The translations under genes were made by a program, and so were the position numbers. A stretch of DNA of 64,000 nt, from the NCBI RefSeq assembly GCF_000149955.1, contig NC_030991.1, positions 1,272,501-1,336,500 of the forward strand. Reading direction: 5' to 3'. Shown one piece after another: positions 32,265-43,058 of this stretch; the first letter of the stretch is position 1; each line of letters opens with the position of its first letter. This DNA is from Fusarium oxysporum f. sp. lycopersici 4287. Taxonomy: Eukaryota > Ascomycota > Sordariomycetes > Hypocreales > Nectriaceae. The notes beneath the pieces were generated by a model. It had not been told where the DNA came from and did no database searches. It saw nothing but the letters and a program-made list of their open reading frames with translations.

Positions 32265-32880
32265 TCATGTGCCGGTTCTGACATGTGCACACCCCGATGG
32301 CATGAAGTGTGATACGCACAAGGGACAAGTATAATGTTGCCCCAGGTACCATGGAGTAATACAACCCGAATGGAATGTATGCCCACACGGTAACCGACGG
32401 ACGATATCACTATCCGCCATCGTTTCCAAGCATATAGCGCTATATAACAAGAACAGTCAATTTAAGAATGAAACTGTCTGTTAACTTAAATGGCTTACCA
32501 GATTACGAGCGCGTCAGGCCAGGCCGAATGTTCTCCTGGGCCCTCGATTTCCATCTCTGTTGTTACTTGTTTATACACCCGCGGCGGAGCTATTGAGTCT
32601 AGCTGTTGCAGATTGCTAACCTCGGGGTTTGTGCTTCTCGACGATTGGTCGCTCTCTGACTCTGAGCTCGCGAGCGTGTTGTTACTAGGGGTTCTGAATT
32701 TAATGCTTCCTTATTGTTAGCTCTAGTACTTATGCTCTTATTTGTCGACCAGGGCACGACATACTCGTATATAAGAAGGATATATAAGATAAGAAAAACC
32801 ACGATAATGATGATTATGGGGATTGGATGCGCTGGGGTTTGGTCGTCTTGGCTCGGTGGGGTACTATTTAATATCGTCAT
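32265..32880 (-). CDS. Membrane-anchored RING-H2 protein
   Basis: The start is at 32880 (MTILNSTPPSQ). Residues ~18-45 form one transmembrane helix (PIPIIIIIVVFLILYILLIY). A Ser/Thr-rich linker follows, then NLQQLDSIAPPRVYKQVTTE, and the RING is encoded by 32439-32265 (CAIC ... RLPCGHTFHSGC ... CPLC; C3H2C3). A 59 bp GT-AG intron (32440-32498) splits the first RING cysteine codon (TG|C). The TM frame and linker frame differ by one phase near 32700. An extra small intron or a frameshift lies there, and I could not place a clean splice. The architecture (TM then RING-H2) is common among fungal endomembrane E3 ligases. Substrates are unknown. Confidence 0.7.
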
Positions 32881-33466
32881 GATTGCTTGATGGTTTCTTA
32901 ATCAGACCACTTAGTCTATCATTCCAAAATGCACGAAGTGCGTAACCGCCGGATTTATATTATAATGTTCAGCTTCGAGGCTATATCAGGCTCACGTAGC
33001 TTGAACTTTTCGTTAGCTTTCCCACACCGGGACCATCGTCCGCTATTGGCTTTGGCCTGTTGTGGTCTGATCTGGAAAGTTTATGTCGAAGGCTCCACGC
33101 AGACTCCTTATTTTCGCATGTGATCTTATCCCCCTTCCTTCCAGATCAATCAGGACCCTCAACTGCAACAGCCTTACCCATACACAACCAGCCGCCAGTC
33201 GCCGCCAGTCGCCGCCAGTCGCCGCCAGTCGCCGCCAGAAGAGTTGTCACTGCAAAGCTAAAAGGTCGCTCGAGGATTGCTCTCCGCTACCCACTCAAGC
33301 TATCAAGCCAATAGGTGCGATATCCACAGTCCTGATAGTGTCTGCTCGCCGCTATCAACAAGTGGGCAGCACCGAGAGGATACGCGTTCATAACTGGAAG
33401 ATCTTCACGATCAACTAGCGGCAGGCAGATTATCACCTACGCATGCGATCGATGGTGTCGTCCGCC
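32881..33466. other. Spacer with a 10 bp minisatellite
   Basis: No gene is supported. A tandem array lies at about 33189-33239. Confidence 0.6.
33189..33239. repeat. 10 bp minisatellite, about five units
   Basis: The unit GCCGCCAGTC is repeated almost perfectly about five times. It lies 230 bp left of a Fot element. Confidence 0.9.
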
Positions 33467-33468
33467 TA

Positions 33469-35629
33469 CCATGCAGTACCCACCTACCGGTCAGCGAAAA
33501 AAGAATTTCCCCATACAAAATGTCCAACTTCACTTGCACAGTGCTTGGCCAAAATTGAAGTTATTTACATGGAACAGATTGTGTCTTACTGAGAGTTTCA
33601 TGCTGTTTCATATTGGCATATTCATTTGTATTTTTCACAAGCAGTTTGGTCGCATGGCACTAAGGTAAAATTTCTCAAATGTCTCCTTCATCACCCAGCC
33701 TCCCCGAAATTTCATCAAACTTTTCTCTATAGCAGCTTCCTTTAATCGCCTTGAAAATGCCTCAACAGTCTTATACAGAGAATGATATTATTGAAGCTAT
33801 ACTGGATGTTACAGATAGTCGCCTCTCGCAGCACCAGGCCGCCCAGAAGCATGGAATGCCCCAAACCACTCTGTCTGGCCGATTAAGAGGCCTACCGTCA
33901 AAGTCCGAGGTCACCCAACCTGCCCAGCTGTTATACAAATCCCAAGAGGCTAGATTAGTTACATGGATACTTCGACAAGAGGCCCTGGGCTATGCTCCTT
34001 CCCACAGTCAAGTTCGCGCCACCGTAGTTGCCCTGTTGAGACAGCAGGGCCGGGGAAGGCCTATCGGTGTACACTGGCTAGCCAGGTTTATTAAACGCCA
34101 TCCAGAGATAGATACGAAGGTAGGAAAACGCCAGGAAGCTGCAAGGTTTAATTCTTTTACCCCAATGGCCGTCAATTGGTACTTTGATATCCGCGAGCGA
34201 ATATGGCTGGATCAAGCCTGAGAACACGGTTAATGTTGACGAGGGCGGTATCATGGCTGGATTTGGTGAGTACTGACCACTTCTGATACAAGACTTGCCA
34301 ATAAATTGCAAATATAGGTTTGGATTCCTTGGTAATTGGCCAGTAGCGATCCCAGGAGGAAGGCCTTCCTCAAAGGCTCGCAGTCCCGCACTTGGACTAG
34401 TTTTATCGAAGCCGTCACTGCAGATGGCCGTCTTCTAAAGCCTGGAATTATCTTCAAGGGCAAAGAACTTCAGAAGCAGTGGTTTATTGATGAGTTTAAC
34501 AAGATCGCCAACTGGTATTATATCACGTCCGATAACGGCTGGACAGACAACCATATTGCGGTCGAGTGGCTCAAAGAGGTTTATCTGCCCCAAACCCAGC
34601 CAGCAGATAAGTCTGATGCAAGGCTCATCATATTAGATGGCCATGGGAGCCATGTATCTATAGGTGTCTACCTGTTCTCGATCAGAAATACCGCTGACTG
34701 AAAATCCAGCATGAGTGGATGGCCACATGTTTTTTGAATAACGTGTATTGCTGTTACCTGCCTGCACATTGCTCTCATGGCCTGCAGTCACTAGATAATA
34801 GTGTTTTAAACGCATCCAAGGCTGCATATCGAAAAGAGCTCCAAAAACTGGCAAGCCTGACAGATTCTGCGCCCGTAGACAAGGTCAACTTCATCAAGGC
34901 CTATGCCAAAGCCAGGGAAGTAGGTATGACGAAGAAAAACATCCTTTCAGGCTGGAGAGTAACTGAGAACTGGCCGATTTCACGACGGAAAGCGCTCATA
35001 CATGCCGAAATCCAACCAGACAAGAAGGAAACGACGCTTGGATCAGACGGCCACAGAGACGGGCAAGTCGACTCTGATAATACGCCAAAGACCAGCCGTC
35101 ACATCAGAGACCTGGGGGAAGAACAGGAGCCCCTCTACCAGAAGGCGGTATTCTGTGATATCAAAAGGGTTTGAAGTCCAAGAGTCCAAGATCGCCTCTT
35201 TGAGCACCAGAATAGCCAGCCTGGAGGAGGAAGTTGGCCGGTTGAGCAGAGGCAAGAAGAGAAAGGCGATACCAAACCCCAATAAGAGATTTATCACACT
35301 GGCAGAGGCTCTAGCAGATGGTGACACTATTTCAGAGCCAAATGAAGCAATTGAAGGGGTGGATGTTGTTGAGGATGTGATCGAGGTGGGAGGGATAGAA
35401 GAGGATGAGAGGTCAAATTCAGGGAAGGAAGAATTAGGTGTCGTACGCACCCGCACAGGGCGTGAGGTTAAAAGACCCAGAAAATATCAAAATAGAATCA
35501 ATTTTGATCTAAATTCTAGAGATAAACTTATTTTTACTATTTTTATTAAGTTTTTCCCATGAGGTTAAAAAAGTGCATTATGTATGGGGGAATCTCTTTT
35601 TCGCTGACCGGCAGGTGGGTACTGCATGG
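33469..35629 (+). mobile_element. Fot/pogo element with ~50 bp TIRs and TA duplication, dead
   Basis: The termini are CCATGCAGTACCCACCT... and its near-complement, about 50 bp with few mismatches. TA flanks both sides (33467-33468 and 35630-35631). It is 2161 bp long. It is related to the element at 11934, with the same transposase family and intron positions. Confidence 0.92.
33757..35562 (+). pseudogene. Fot/pogo transposase, frameshifted copy
   Basis: The layout is the same as at 12240-14004. The first part (33757-34221) has both HTH domains. A base loss near 34195 shifts the frame (FDIRERIWL). First-Asp NVDEGGIMAGF is near 34240. An extra base near 34344 breaks exon 2 (34336-34701, ILDGHGSH at its end). 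Exon 3 (about 34709-35174) has HGLQSLDNSVL, then shifts again into 35002-35562. Three frameshifts make it non-functional. Confidence 0.88.
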
Positions 35630-35682
35630 TAAATACATCCTTGGATAGTTATCTCCAGATTTCGCTTCTACTTCCACTTCCA

Positions 35683-36463
35683 ATGACTTCACTTATTGAC
35701 TGGGGCATTAACACTCAAGATGAGCCTCATTATGGCCTCTCTTGGGGAGACATGCCTGAAGGTCTACACCCATGGGATTGGCACATTTCATCCAACACTC
35801 TCTACAACATCTGTGCAGTTCCTGAGCCATTGATATCGCCTTCTTCCTCTGAGTACTGCGAGAATGACGCTATTACGGGCAGCATGGTGAATGATGAGGG
35901 ACTGTACTCTGCACTGTTATCAGGATCTCTGTCCAGCACGCACGGCGTCGAAGAATATTTTCAACCTGCAAGTCGAATACAGCAAGCAAGTATGCGTGTA
36001 CGAAGAGGCAACCTTGGACATTCTGCAAGATCACCACGGAAGCTTAAGCATTGCCACTGAATCGATCCCAAATTCGACTCCACCTGAGGCCGAACCTGCA
36101 CTGCCCACTGGCGTGAAAGTCAGCGCTAGCATCAAGACCCACACAAATGCGGTTACAAAGGCTGAGGGGAAGAAAAGAAACAGACGAAAGCCCAGTGACA
36201 AAAAGAATGCAAGAAGGACGAAGACTGAACTCAACAAGGAAGAGAAAAAACGCTACATGAAGATTTTGGAGAGGAACCGAAGAGCTGCGGCGGATTGTCG
36301 TGCCCGAAAGCAAGAGCAACAAGACAAGTTGAACGCAGAGGTGGAGAAGCTCCAAGACCGGCACAAAGAGCTATCTGCTTCCTGCAACGAGCTGAGGGAA
36401 ACAGCTTACCAACTAAAGCTCGAGCTCCTGGGGCACGACGACTGCGACTGCACCCTCATTTAG
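35683..36463 (+). CDS. ATF/CREB-type bZIP transcription factor
   Basis: The model is 35683-35989 plus 36048-36463, with a 58 bp intron that restores frame, giving 240 residues. The 3' splice site is a weak choice (another AG at 36028-36029 also keeps frame). The C-terminal half has a basic region (YMKILERNRRAAADCRARKQ: NxxAAxxCR, the ATF/CREB-type signature), a zipper (LNAEVEKLQDRHKELSASCN) and a short end (LLGHDDCDC) like AtfA/AtfB-type proteins. The N-terminal half is acidic and Ser-rich. A dead Fot element ends 53 bp before the ATG, so the native promoter has been displaced by 2.2 kb. Stress- or spore-related roles are known for relatives but are only an inference here. Confidence 0.8.
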
Positions 36464-37189
36464 CGATATATCGCAAGTGAAGCGGTCAATTCTGTCGAAA
36501 CTCTGATTTAGAAACAATCTCCCTTCAGCAGCCCCAACTGCATCACTGCCAGTGCCAGTAGCCAGAGACGAGAACTGGGCGGAAATAACGGATGAATAAA
36601 CCACCTGGCATGTTCCCATGAAACTGGAGTCTAGTGGCTGCTTTAGTGGTAGATGCTGCTGATGAGTCTCTTATCATGTTATGGTCTAGGACAAGGGATG
36701 CAGGATGAAGGGACGGGCGATTGCGACAGGAAAAGATGATTGATTTTGTTCGTACTGTGGGCATTAATGGTGCATTTAAGTGACACCAATAAGGGTGGAA
36801 CAACTCGTTTTATCGTCATAGGGTAATTAGCCAAACTTTGAATACAGCAGCTTGGCCAATAATTGATGTTGGACGCTGGGACTAGTTCAACAGCCGTCAG
36901 CCACCGTACGTTAAGTTAGCTGATAACAGATAAGCGATGTAACTGTCGGGATCTGTAAAAACATTGGGTACCGCTGCCTGAGATGATGGACATCGAACCA
37001 TGGCCAGTCAGATTGGTTAGCTTCTTCAGACCGAGATCGAGATCACCAAGACCCTGATGGTGATGAAACGCACGAATCGCAAACGCAGACAGCTATGTAT
37101 ATTGATATCAGGTGATGTGGCTTGGTTGCATCTCATCGCTATTCGACATTATCGTAATCAACGCCATGCCCCGACAAGTCTTTAGTTTT
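36464..37189. other. Spacer
   Basis: There is no supportable gene, only shadow frames opposite the bZIP end. Confidence 0.5.
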
Positions 37190-37199
37190 GTCGGGTAAC

Positions 37200-37530
37200 C
37201 GGGTGCAACTCCTGCAGGGCCTCGACCCTAAGCTATCCCGTTGAGTGCCACAGCCCTTAGGCGGGGTCACGACAGGGGTATAGAGCCAATCAAGATAAAT
37301 GAAACTAACGGTACTTTTCCACACATACTAGTTTGTATGATGGTAAAAGTCCCAGCAGTTTTGATTGTTACAAAGAGCTACCTTACAGACTTGGCAAATC
37401 TCTTATGAACTTCCTGTACCCTGCACGTACTAACCTTATGACTAAGCTAAGTGGGGCGAGTGACCCTCCTAAGGGCTGTGGCACTCAAAGGGATAGCCCA
37501 GACGCGAGGAGAGTCGAGACCTCCCAGCAC
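37200..37530. mobile_element. Short non-autonomous piggyBac-type element (MITE-like)
   Basis: Inverted repeats of ~50 bp face each other. The left contains GTTGAGTGCCACAGCCCTTA, and the right contains the complement with a few changes (TAAGGGCTGTGGCACTCAAA). The same terminal pattern closes the piggyBac copy near 49.19 kb (GGAGGCTTATGCCGCTCAAA). There is no coding potential. Confidence 0.7.
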
Positions 37531-37714
37531 ATTGAGGTAAGGTAGGTCGGAAAATATTGGGGAATAACACAAATTGATGTGCCATATCACAAGCTTTGCG
37601 TATCACATACCAACGCCACCAGCTCCGGGCCGTTGTATATAATTCTTTGTGCCAGAGGCATTGAGCTAGTCTCTCCCCTTCAAGACATCGCCATCATTGG
37701 ATGCACATATTATT

Positions 37715-38727
37715 ATGAGCACCGCTGCTATTATTTCGGACTTTAACGGTTTCGAATGGGACGGAACGCCATTTCCCTCCAAGGTAAGTAGCAATCGGTA
37801 TTCGACAGATGCAGGACGACATGAACCCTTGTCGCATTTAGGTAATCTTCCAATCATTGCACAATTTCACCTGTCCGTGTGGCCAAGACACTGGTGCTCT
37901 CACAACACCTTGCCACCCCTCATGGCAGTCCAGGTTGACACCTCACAGTCGACATTCGATAATATCCTCAGTCAATTCGAGCAGAGTAAGATGCCCGTGG
38001 TCTTATCGAATGCAGAGAATGACCTTCTACAGACCCTGTGTTCCTCGATCCCTTGTACCAGGCACCTGGGTATTATCTTCGGCCAATCTCACCCATCCCC
38101 AACATACCCCTCACCCAACCGCGACCAAACCCCTCTTCAAGTCAGCTGCACAAGACAGGAAAAGCGTCCTCTTGTATCACCAATAGCTGTATTGGGAATG
38201 ATGACCTACCTGCACAGAGCGGAGAGGGGTCGCAGTCGAAGCATTCCAACAAGAACCTCGATTCATCCTGGGCCGATATGGACAAGGCAAAAGTCCTGCC
38301 GCCAGCACTTACTGCGGGGCTTTTGGAGCGACGCGACTCGACAACGAGCAATGAAGACAGTCTTGTGGGCTTGGAAAAAACTCCCACTCAAGTGAAGATG
38401 CGCTCGGCATCACGCAGGCCAAAGAAGGTCGTCAAGAAACCCGCACTCCCTGCGCATGTCGTTCAAGCTAGGGAGTGCCATAACAATGTTGAGAAACAGT
38501 ACCGCACCCGCTTGAAGCAGAAATTCGAGCGACTATTGGCTGTGCTCCAGGCTTCAAAGGCGAAAGACGAGTCCGGCCACGAAGAAGATTCGGAAGCACC
38601 GGGCTGTGGTTACAGTCGAGGGGAGGTGTTGGATTTCGCAAGGCAGCGCATCCTCGCCCTCGAGGAGGAGAACAGACATCTGTCTGATCAGGTACAGCAT
38701 CTGGACAGGGGCTTTACGATCGTATAA
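37715..38727 (+). CDS. bHLH transcription factor, intact
   Basis: Exons 37715-37783, 37934-37985 and 38033-38727 (introns 150 and 47 bp, GTAAGT and GTAAGA donors) join in one frame of 271 residues. A start 18 bp upstream (MDAHII) is also possible. The linker has NPVFLDPLYQAPGYYL. The bHLH domain is near residues 180-265: NNVEKQYRTRLKQKFERLL (basic region and helix 1), an acidic loop of ~20 residues, then GYSRGEVLDFARQRILALEE (helix 2) and a short coil. It is the full-length paralogue of 814-1296. It faces a RING-H2 remnant tail to tail, as the first copy does. Targets are unknown. E-box binding is expected for the family. Confidence 0.82.
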
Positions 38728-39159
38728 TGACACAAGAGAAGCTGGATGTCGGCAACGACAATATGTACATAGGTAGTGCTATAAGATGTTTGTGGATGTG
38801 AGTGTGGCAAACCACTCACTTAATATATGTATTTGCTTTGCTTTGCGTGAGACACTTTGAGGTCCGTGCGCTCCACTTACCGCAACTGGCGGAACAACTG
38901 CTCTGCGGCGTAAAGGTTGTCCTGGTTGCTACATATCTTTGATACTCGACAACAAGGCTAGCATCATCTGCCGGGCTCAAACTGGAGCCCGTGGAGAGTG
39001 CAAGCCTCCATATGCTAATCTTGAGACTAAAAGATACTAAATTCGACTAGAATTGGCAGACTATGATTAAGTTCCCTAGTACATCCGGCAGATAGTAAAC
39101 TCTTTGTAACTGGTCAATAGAAGACAGAATTGGTCCTAGTAGGATATCTAAACATTTCC
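38728..39159. other. Convergent intergenic, homologous to 340-830
   Basis: No gene. Reverse-complement similarity to the spacer between the first RING/bHLH pair can be followed (for example the TGAGTGGTT...CTCACA segment near 38795-38830 versus about 690-715). Confidence 0.6.
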
Positions 39160-39296
39160 TATCCGTCCATCATATACATAGACCTGCTGTGGTCTTTCCA
39201 GTCTACAAGCGTTGGTAACAAAGTTATGAATACATACAGGGCACGTATCATGTTCCGCAAGGTACCATGCTGCGATACAATCAGATTGAAAGATAT
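39160..39296 (-). pseudogene. RING-H2 fragment, cut by LINE tail
   Basis: The leftward frame begins at FQSDCIAAWYLAEHDTCPVC and IHNFV, which aligns with FHSNCIVAWYLAAHDTCPTC of the gene at 2-338. The sequence before the F lies under the LINE GTAT tail. The first half of the RING is missing from the window. Confidence 0.85.
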
Positions 39297-41708
39297 GTAT
39301 GTATGTATGTATGTATATTTTTCGTCCGGGGGGCCGTGAGGCCCGTAAAGTCCCCTATTGGGGCACAGGACCTGCTGAGCTAGAGTTTCTAGTGCTAAAA
39401 TCTACGTAAAGCATTCGCAAATTACAGAACAGACGACTATCCAGCATATCATCGGCTCAAAAGCGCGTCCTATCGAGCCTGTTACCCGTCAGCGGGATAA
39501 CCAGGTGCGGCTATCATAGCGATAGCCGCTGTATCGGTCAGTCTTTAGTGAGACTGGGGAGAGGCGGCGGCATTACCGCACAAGGCGGCCAAGTCCAAGA
39601 GAATCAAGAAAAGAAACAAATAAACAGAAGGGAAAGGAAGATAGAAGGAGAGGAGGAGACGCAAATGCATCTCCGATCTGCCTCGTTTAGTAACAAGTGC
39701 ATATCCTTTCGAAGAAGGCGCTTGACTTGGTCAACTTGATATACTTATCGAAGTTCGTTGCGAGGTTAACCGCCGCAGTCGGCGAGGGGACGAGCCTTAT
39801 TCGACACCGCCGCGGTACTTTCCTGCAGTAGAAGACATGGCCAGGTGCTTTGCGTCGTCCGCACGAGCAAGTCACTCGCGCATCGTCGTGGTTAAATCGT
39901 TCGTGGTATGCAGCGAAATCCCCATAGAGGGACCTTGCCGCGAGTAGATGGTGCAGGGCAGCCCGAGGAAGCGAGAGTTCTGGTGGGCAGCGTATAGTCG
40001 CCTTGAGATTCAATCTCTCATATTGTTCGTGAACGGAGGTTGTCCACCATGTTTCGAAAGCTTCTTTTGGTCTCTGCCTCGCCACCTTTCGCAGGTATGC
40101 TAGCGTCGACTGAGCGCCTTCCGGTTCTGGCAGCGAGGACGCTGCCTTTGCTAGTTTATCGGCTTGTTCGTTGCCAGGAATGTCCGTGTGGCCAGGTATC
40201 CAGCGTACTTGTGTCGCTCCGTGTGATGCAGCTAACGCCTGGAACTCGACGAAGACTGCTTGTGAAGAATCAGACGGTGTGCCCCGTAGGCATGTGGCGG
40301 TTGCCAGGTTGTCTGAACAGACGACAACGTCCCGTGCCGCTCGTGATGCCACAGCGGCCGTTTCCTCGACCGTATCGCCGACACACAGGATGGCTGTCAT
40401 CTGCATAGCCAAACCGACCTTGGGGGTTGCTCAGTCGGTAGATGGGCTCTGTATATAACAGAAAGAGGATTGGCGATACCGGCGATCCCTGAGGGAGGCC
40501 GCACTGGAGAGGAGAGAGGGAGGTGATTGTATCTTGGTACCTAACACTGGCAGATCGGTCATCCATAAAGGATCTGGCTCATCGGGCGAGATGTTCGGGC
40601 CAGCCTTGTTCCCGAAGTCGCAGAATCAGTCTGTTGCGCAGGACAGTGCCGAACGCGCCTTGGATATCCATCGTGACCAGCGTGGACAACTTCTTGCGAG
40701 CAAATGCCTCCTCAATGTCGTGAACTAGGGCGGCTACGAGGTCTGTTGCAGACCTCTTTGGAAGCGCTCCAGCTTGTTGCGGGTGAAAGACTCCATAGTG
40801 AATGCATACCCACGCGAGACGGCGCGCGACTAACCGTTCCAGTCCCTTGCCGAGACAGGAGAGCAGAGAGATGGGTCGCCAGGCTCGCGGGTTCGTCAGG
40901 TCTCTGCGTCCAGGTTTGGCGATCATGACCACCTCGGCCGCTCTGAAAGGCTTTGGGTGGTGGCCCATGGCCAGGCATCCCTCGAAGAGGCGGCGAACGT
41001 GTGTTCCGATAATATGCCATACTGCTGTGAGGAGTTTGACTGTGATGTTATCTGCCCCCGGCGATGTATTCCCGGTACAGAGGGTCGCGTCCTGTGCTTC
41101 TTCTAGGGAGATTTCCTGCGGGAATGGGATCGTTTTGCGAGGGCTGACTTCGATTCAGGGATCCTGGATATCGTCCTCAGCTGTCCGACGCTCTAGAGTT
41201 GCTCGCCGGAGCGCGTTGGCCTTGTCGAGCTGGGTTTCGTAGACTATGTCGTCCACTTGGAGTGGAGGCGGTTGGAAGGCTCCTGGCGATCTCAGCCATC
41301 GGACGGCCTTGAAAACGGAGCTGCTATCTGAGAAGCTGTTGATCAGGTTCCGCCAATAGAGCCTTTTGGCGTGGCGGACCACATGGTGGAAATCTCGCTT
41401 GGTTATTTGAACCTCTTGGTTGAACCCGAGAGGGTACAGCTTTCTGATTGCCTGATACCCGGCAGCAGCAAGGGCGCACTCTTCGGTCCACCACGGAGCG
41501 TTGCGTGCTCCCTTCCTCGCAGACCGGCCCGCTGCCTTTGCTGCTGATTGCAAGAGGCTCACTAGTGTGGATGCGAGCTTGTCTAGTTCTAGTGGGCTTG
41601 AGGCGGCGACGGGGATCGCCGTCGTTCCCAGCTCTACAATTTCGACGAAGCGCTTGAGCTCGTCGTTCTGGCGATAAAAGTTGACTATTGTTGTATCGTT
41701 GACCGTTT
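39297..41708 (-). mobile_element. Tad/I-type LINE, 5'-truncated, with (ATAC)n tail
   Basis: On the minus strand it runs from a linker region through reverse transcriptase and RNase H to a ~390 bp 3' UTR and a tail of GTAT units (39297-39317 on the plus strand). ORF1 and endonuclease are absent. The 3' UTR matches 10812-11067. Confidence 0.88.
39687..41700 (-). pseudogene. LINE reverse transcriptase-RNase H, broken
   Basis: Segments: NAPWWTEECALAAAGYQ linker (41155-41700), then a TGA where relatives have Arg. RT with WRPISLLSCLGKGLERLVA, MDIQGAF, GLPQGSPVSPILFLLY and FGYADD (40270-40968) follows. A one-base deletion directly after FGYADD shifts into the next frame. RNase H has CSDNLATATCL and VRWIPGHTDIPGNEQADKLA (39687-40412), followed by a C-terminal Cys/His region (CSCGRRKAPGHVFYC). 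It is not functional. Confidence 0.88.
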
Positions 41709-42160
41709 TTACCTGTATCGCCAACACCTTCTGTGGCTTCTTTAGCTGTGTCGCCGACAGCTCCTATGACACTACCGACGGTGTCTCCCAGGCCGCCGGA
41801 CTTCTTGTCTTTGGACTGGGTTGTGTATTCGCTCTTTCCCTCGTCGTGGGAGTCGTCCTCCTCCTCAGGCTTTCCTTGTCCTATAGGCATGATCTTACCG
41901 AGGACATCGCCCGAAGAGCTGACAACATCACTGGTGGTGTTGACGGTGTTGCCCATGAGATTCTTGAGGTTATACGTGTCGGCGATCTTTTCAACAATGT
42001 TGCCGGCGTCATCTAGGACATCTCCGGCATCATTCAGGACGCCAGCTCCGCTCCTGGGGACTGACTCAAGGTTGGCTGCAATGGGGACGATAAGTCCCAT
42101 ATACATCTTAATACTGGGGCCCGACTGGAGTATCACCGCAATGACGATCGCACGCCCCAT
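41709..42160 (-). pseudogene. Unrecognised gene, 3' part replaced by LINE
   Basis: ATG at 42160 opens MGRAIVIAVILQSGPSI, then SGAGVLNDAGDVLDDAGNIV, ending with GDTVGSVIGAVGDTAKEATE just before the LINE. A hydrophobic N-terminus is followed by repetitive Gly/Asp/Val-rich sequence (VLNDAGDVLDDAG, GDTVGSVIGAVGDTA) and a charged EEEDDSHDEGKS patch. No named family is recognised. The start is duplicated at 6148-6225. The missing 3' half is not on the other side of the LINE. Confidence 0.55.
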
Positions 42161-43058
42161 TATGTAAAATACACAACGTGACAACATCACCACATTCTGG
42201 TCAACACTTTGATACACTCAGCCCATCGTATTCGTGCGTATCTAACACAACTCAACCAAGAACCTACACACATTCAATGTGACACATGACAGAATCAGGG
42301 CTCGTGACACTTTTATCTAAGGGAGCGACGAAGGTTAGCCTCCTATACCAATGTTCAATCTGCCGATATCATAGGCAGTAGGATGCCGCGTGATGTTAGT
42401 TGTAGTCGTTCACTCTCATCGCGATCCTTGCCTCATTTCTATCCTCATTTCAACACCGTGTGACATTTGCCTGGTCAATTCGTTAGGGCGACATCAGGTA
42501 GCAATTTATAAGAATCCGGATCGTTTGGGGCTTACTATCGCAATATAAATTATATAAGATATCATGTACCTTTAATTTAACGCGTTTTAATTGGCTGGAG
42601 CCTCCTGAAGTGACCGTGGTGGAGGTTTACAACATTAAAGGAAACAAGCGCATTGCCGCCAGTGCTACCATTGCCAAAACTTAAAAAGTCCAGGAAGGCC
42701 TAAGAAGGATAGCCTGGACTCTATGCCTGAGGTACCATGGAAAACGAGCATCCAGTGCCAACGGATTTTCCCTTTCAGAGCAGCCATCGGATGGTTTGGA
42801 ACATTCCATCATGTTCCTGCGCAGTCATTCTCTGTTTCTTGGCGATCCTTCGTTTTCAACTCTTGTCTTGGTCGCCGGCTTGTTTCTCGCCATTCGCATC
42901 GGCTTTGAAATCGAGCGGAGTTTTCCCAAACTTCGGACCATGCAGATGGTACCATGGAACCAATGATCCCCGGCGGCACCCGAGGGGAAGATTGTCCCTC
43001 GGGTGAACGGGGTCTTGGAGTATGTCTTCTTGGCATTTCTGGATAGTGTTAAATTTTG
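42161..43058. other. Spacer
   Basis: Nothing supportable was seen. A TTTTAATTGGC segment near 42586 resembles the piggyBac 3' flank at about 49136. Confidence 0.5.
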
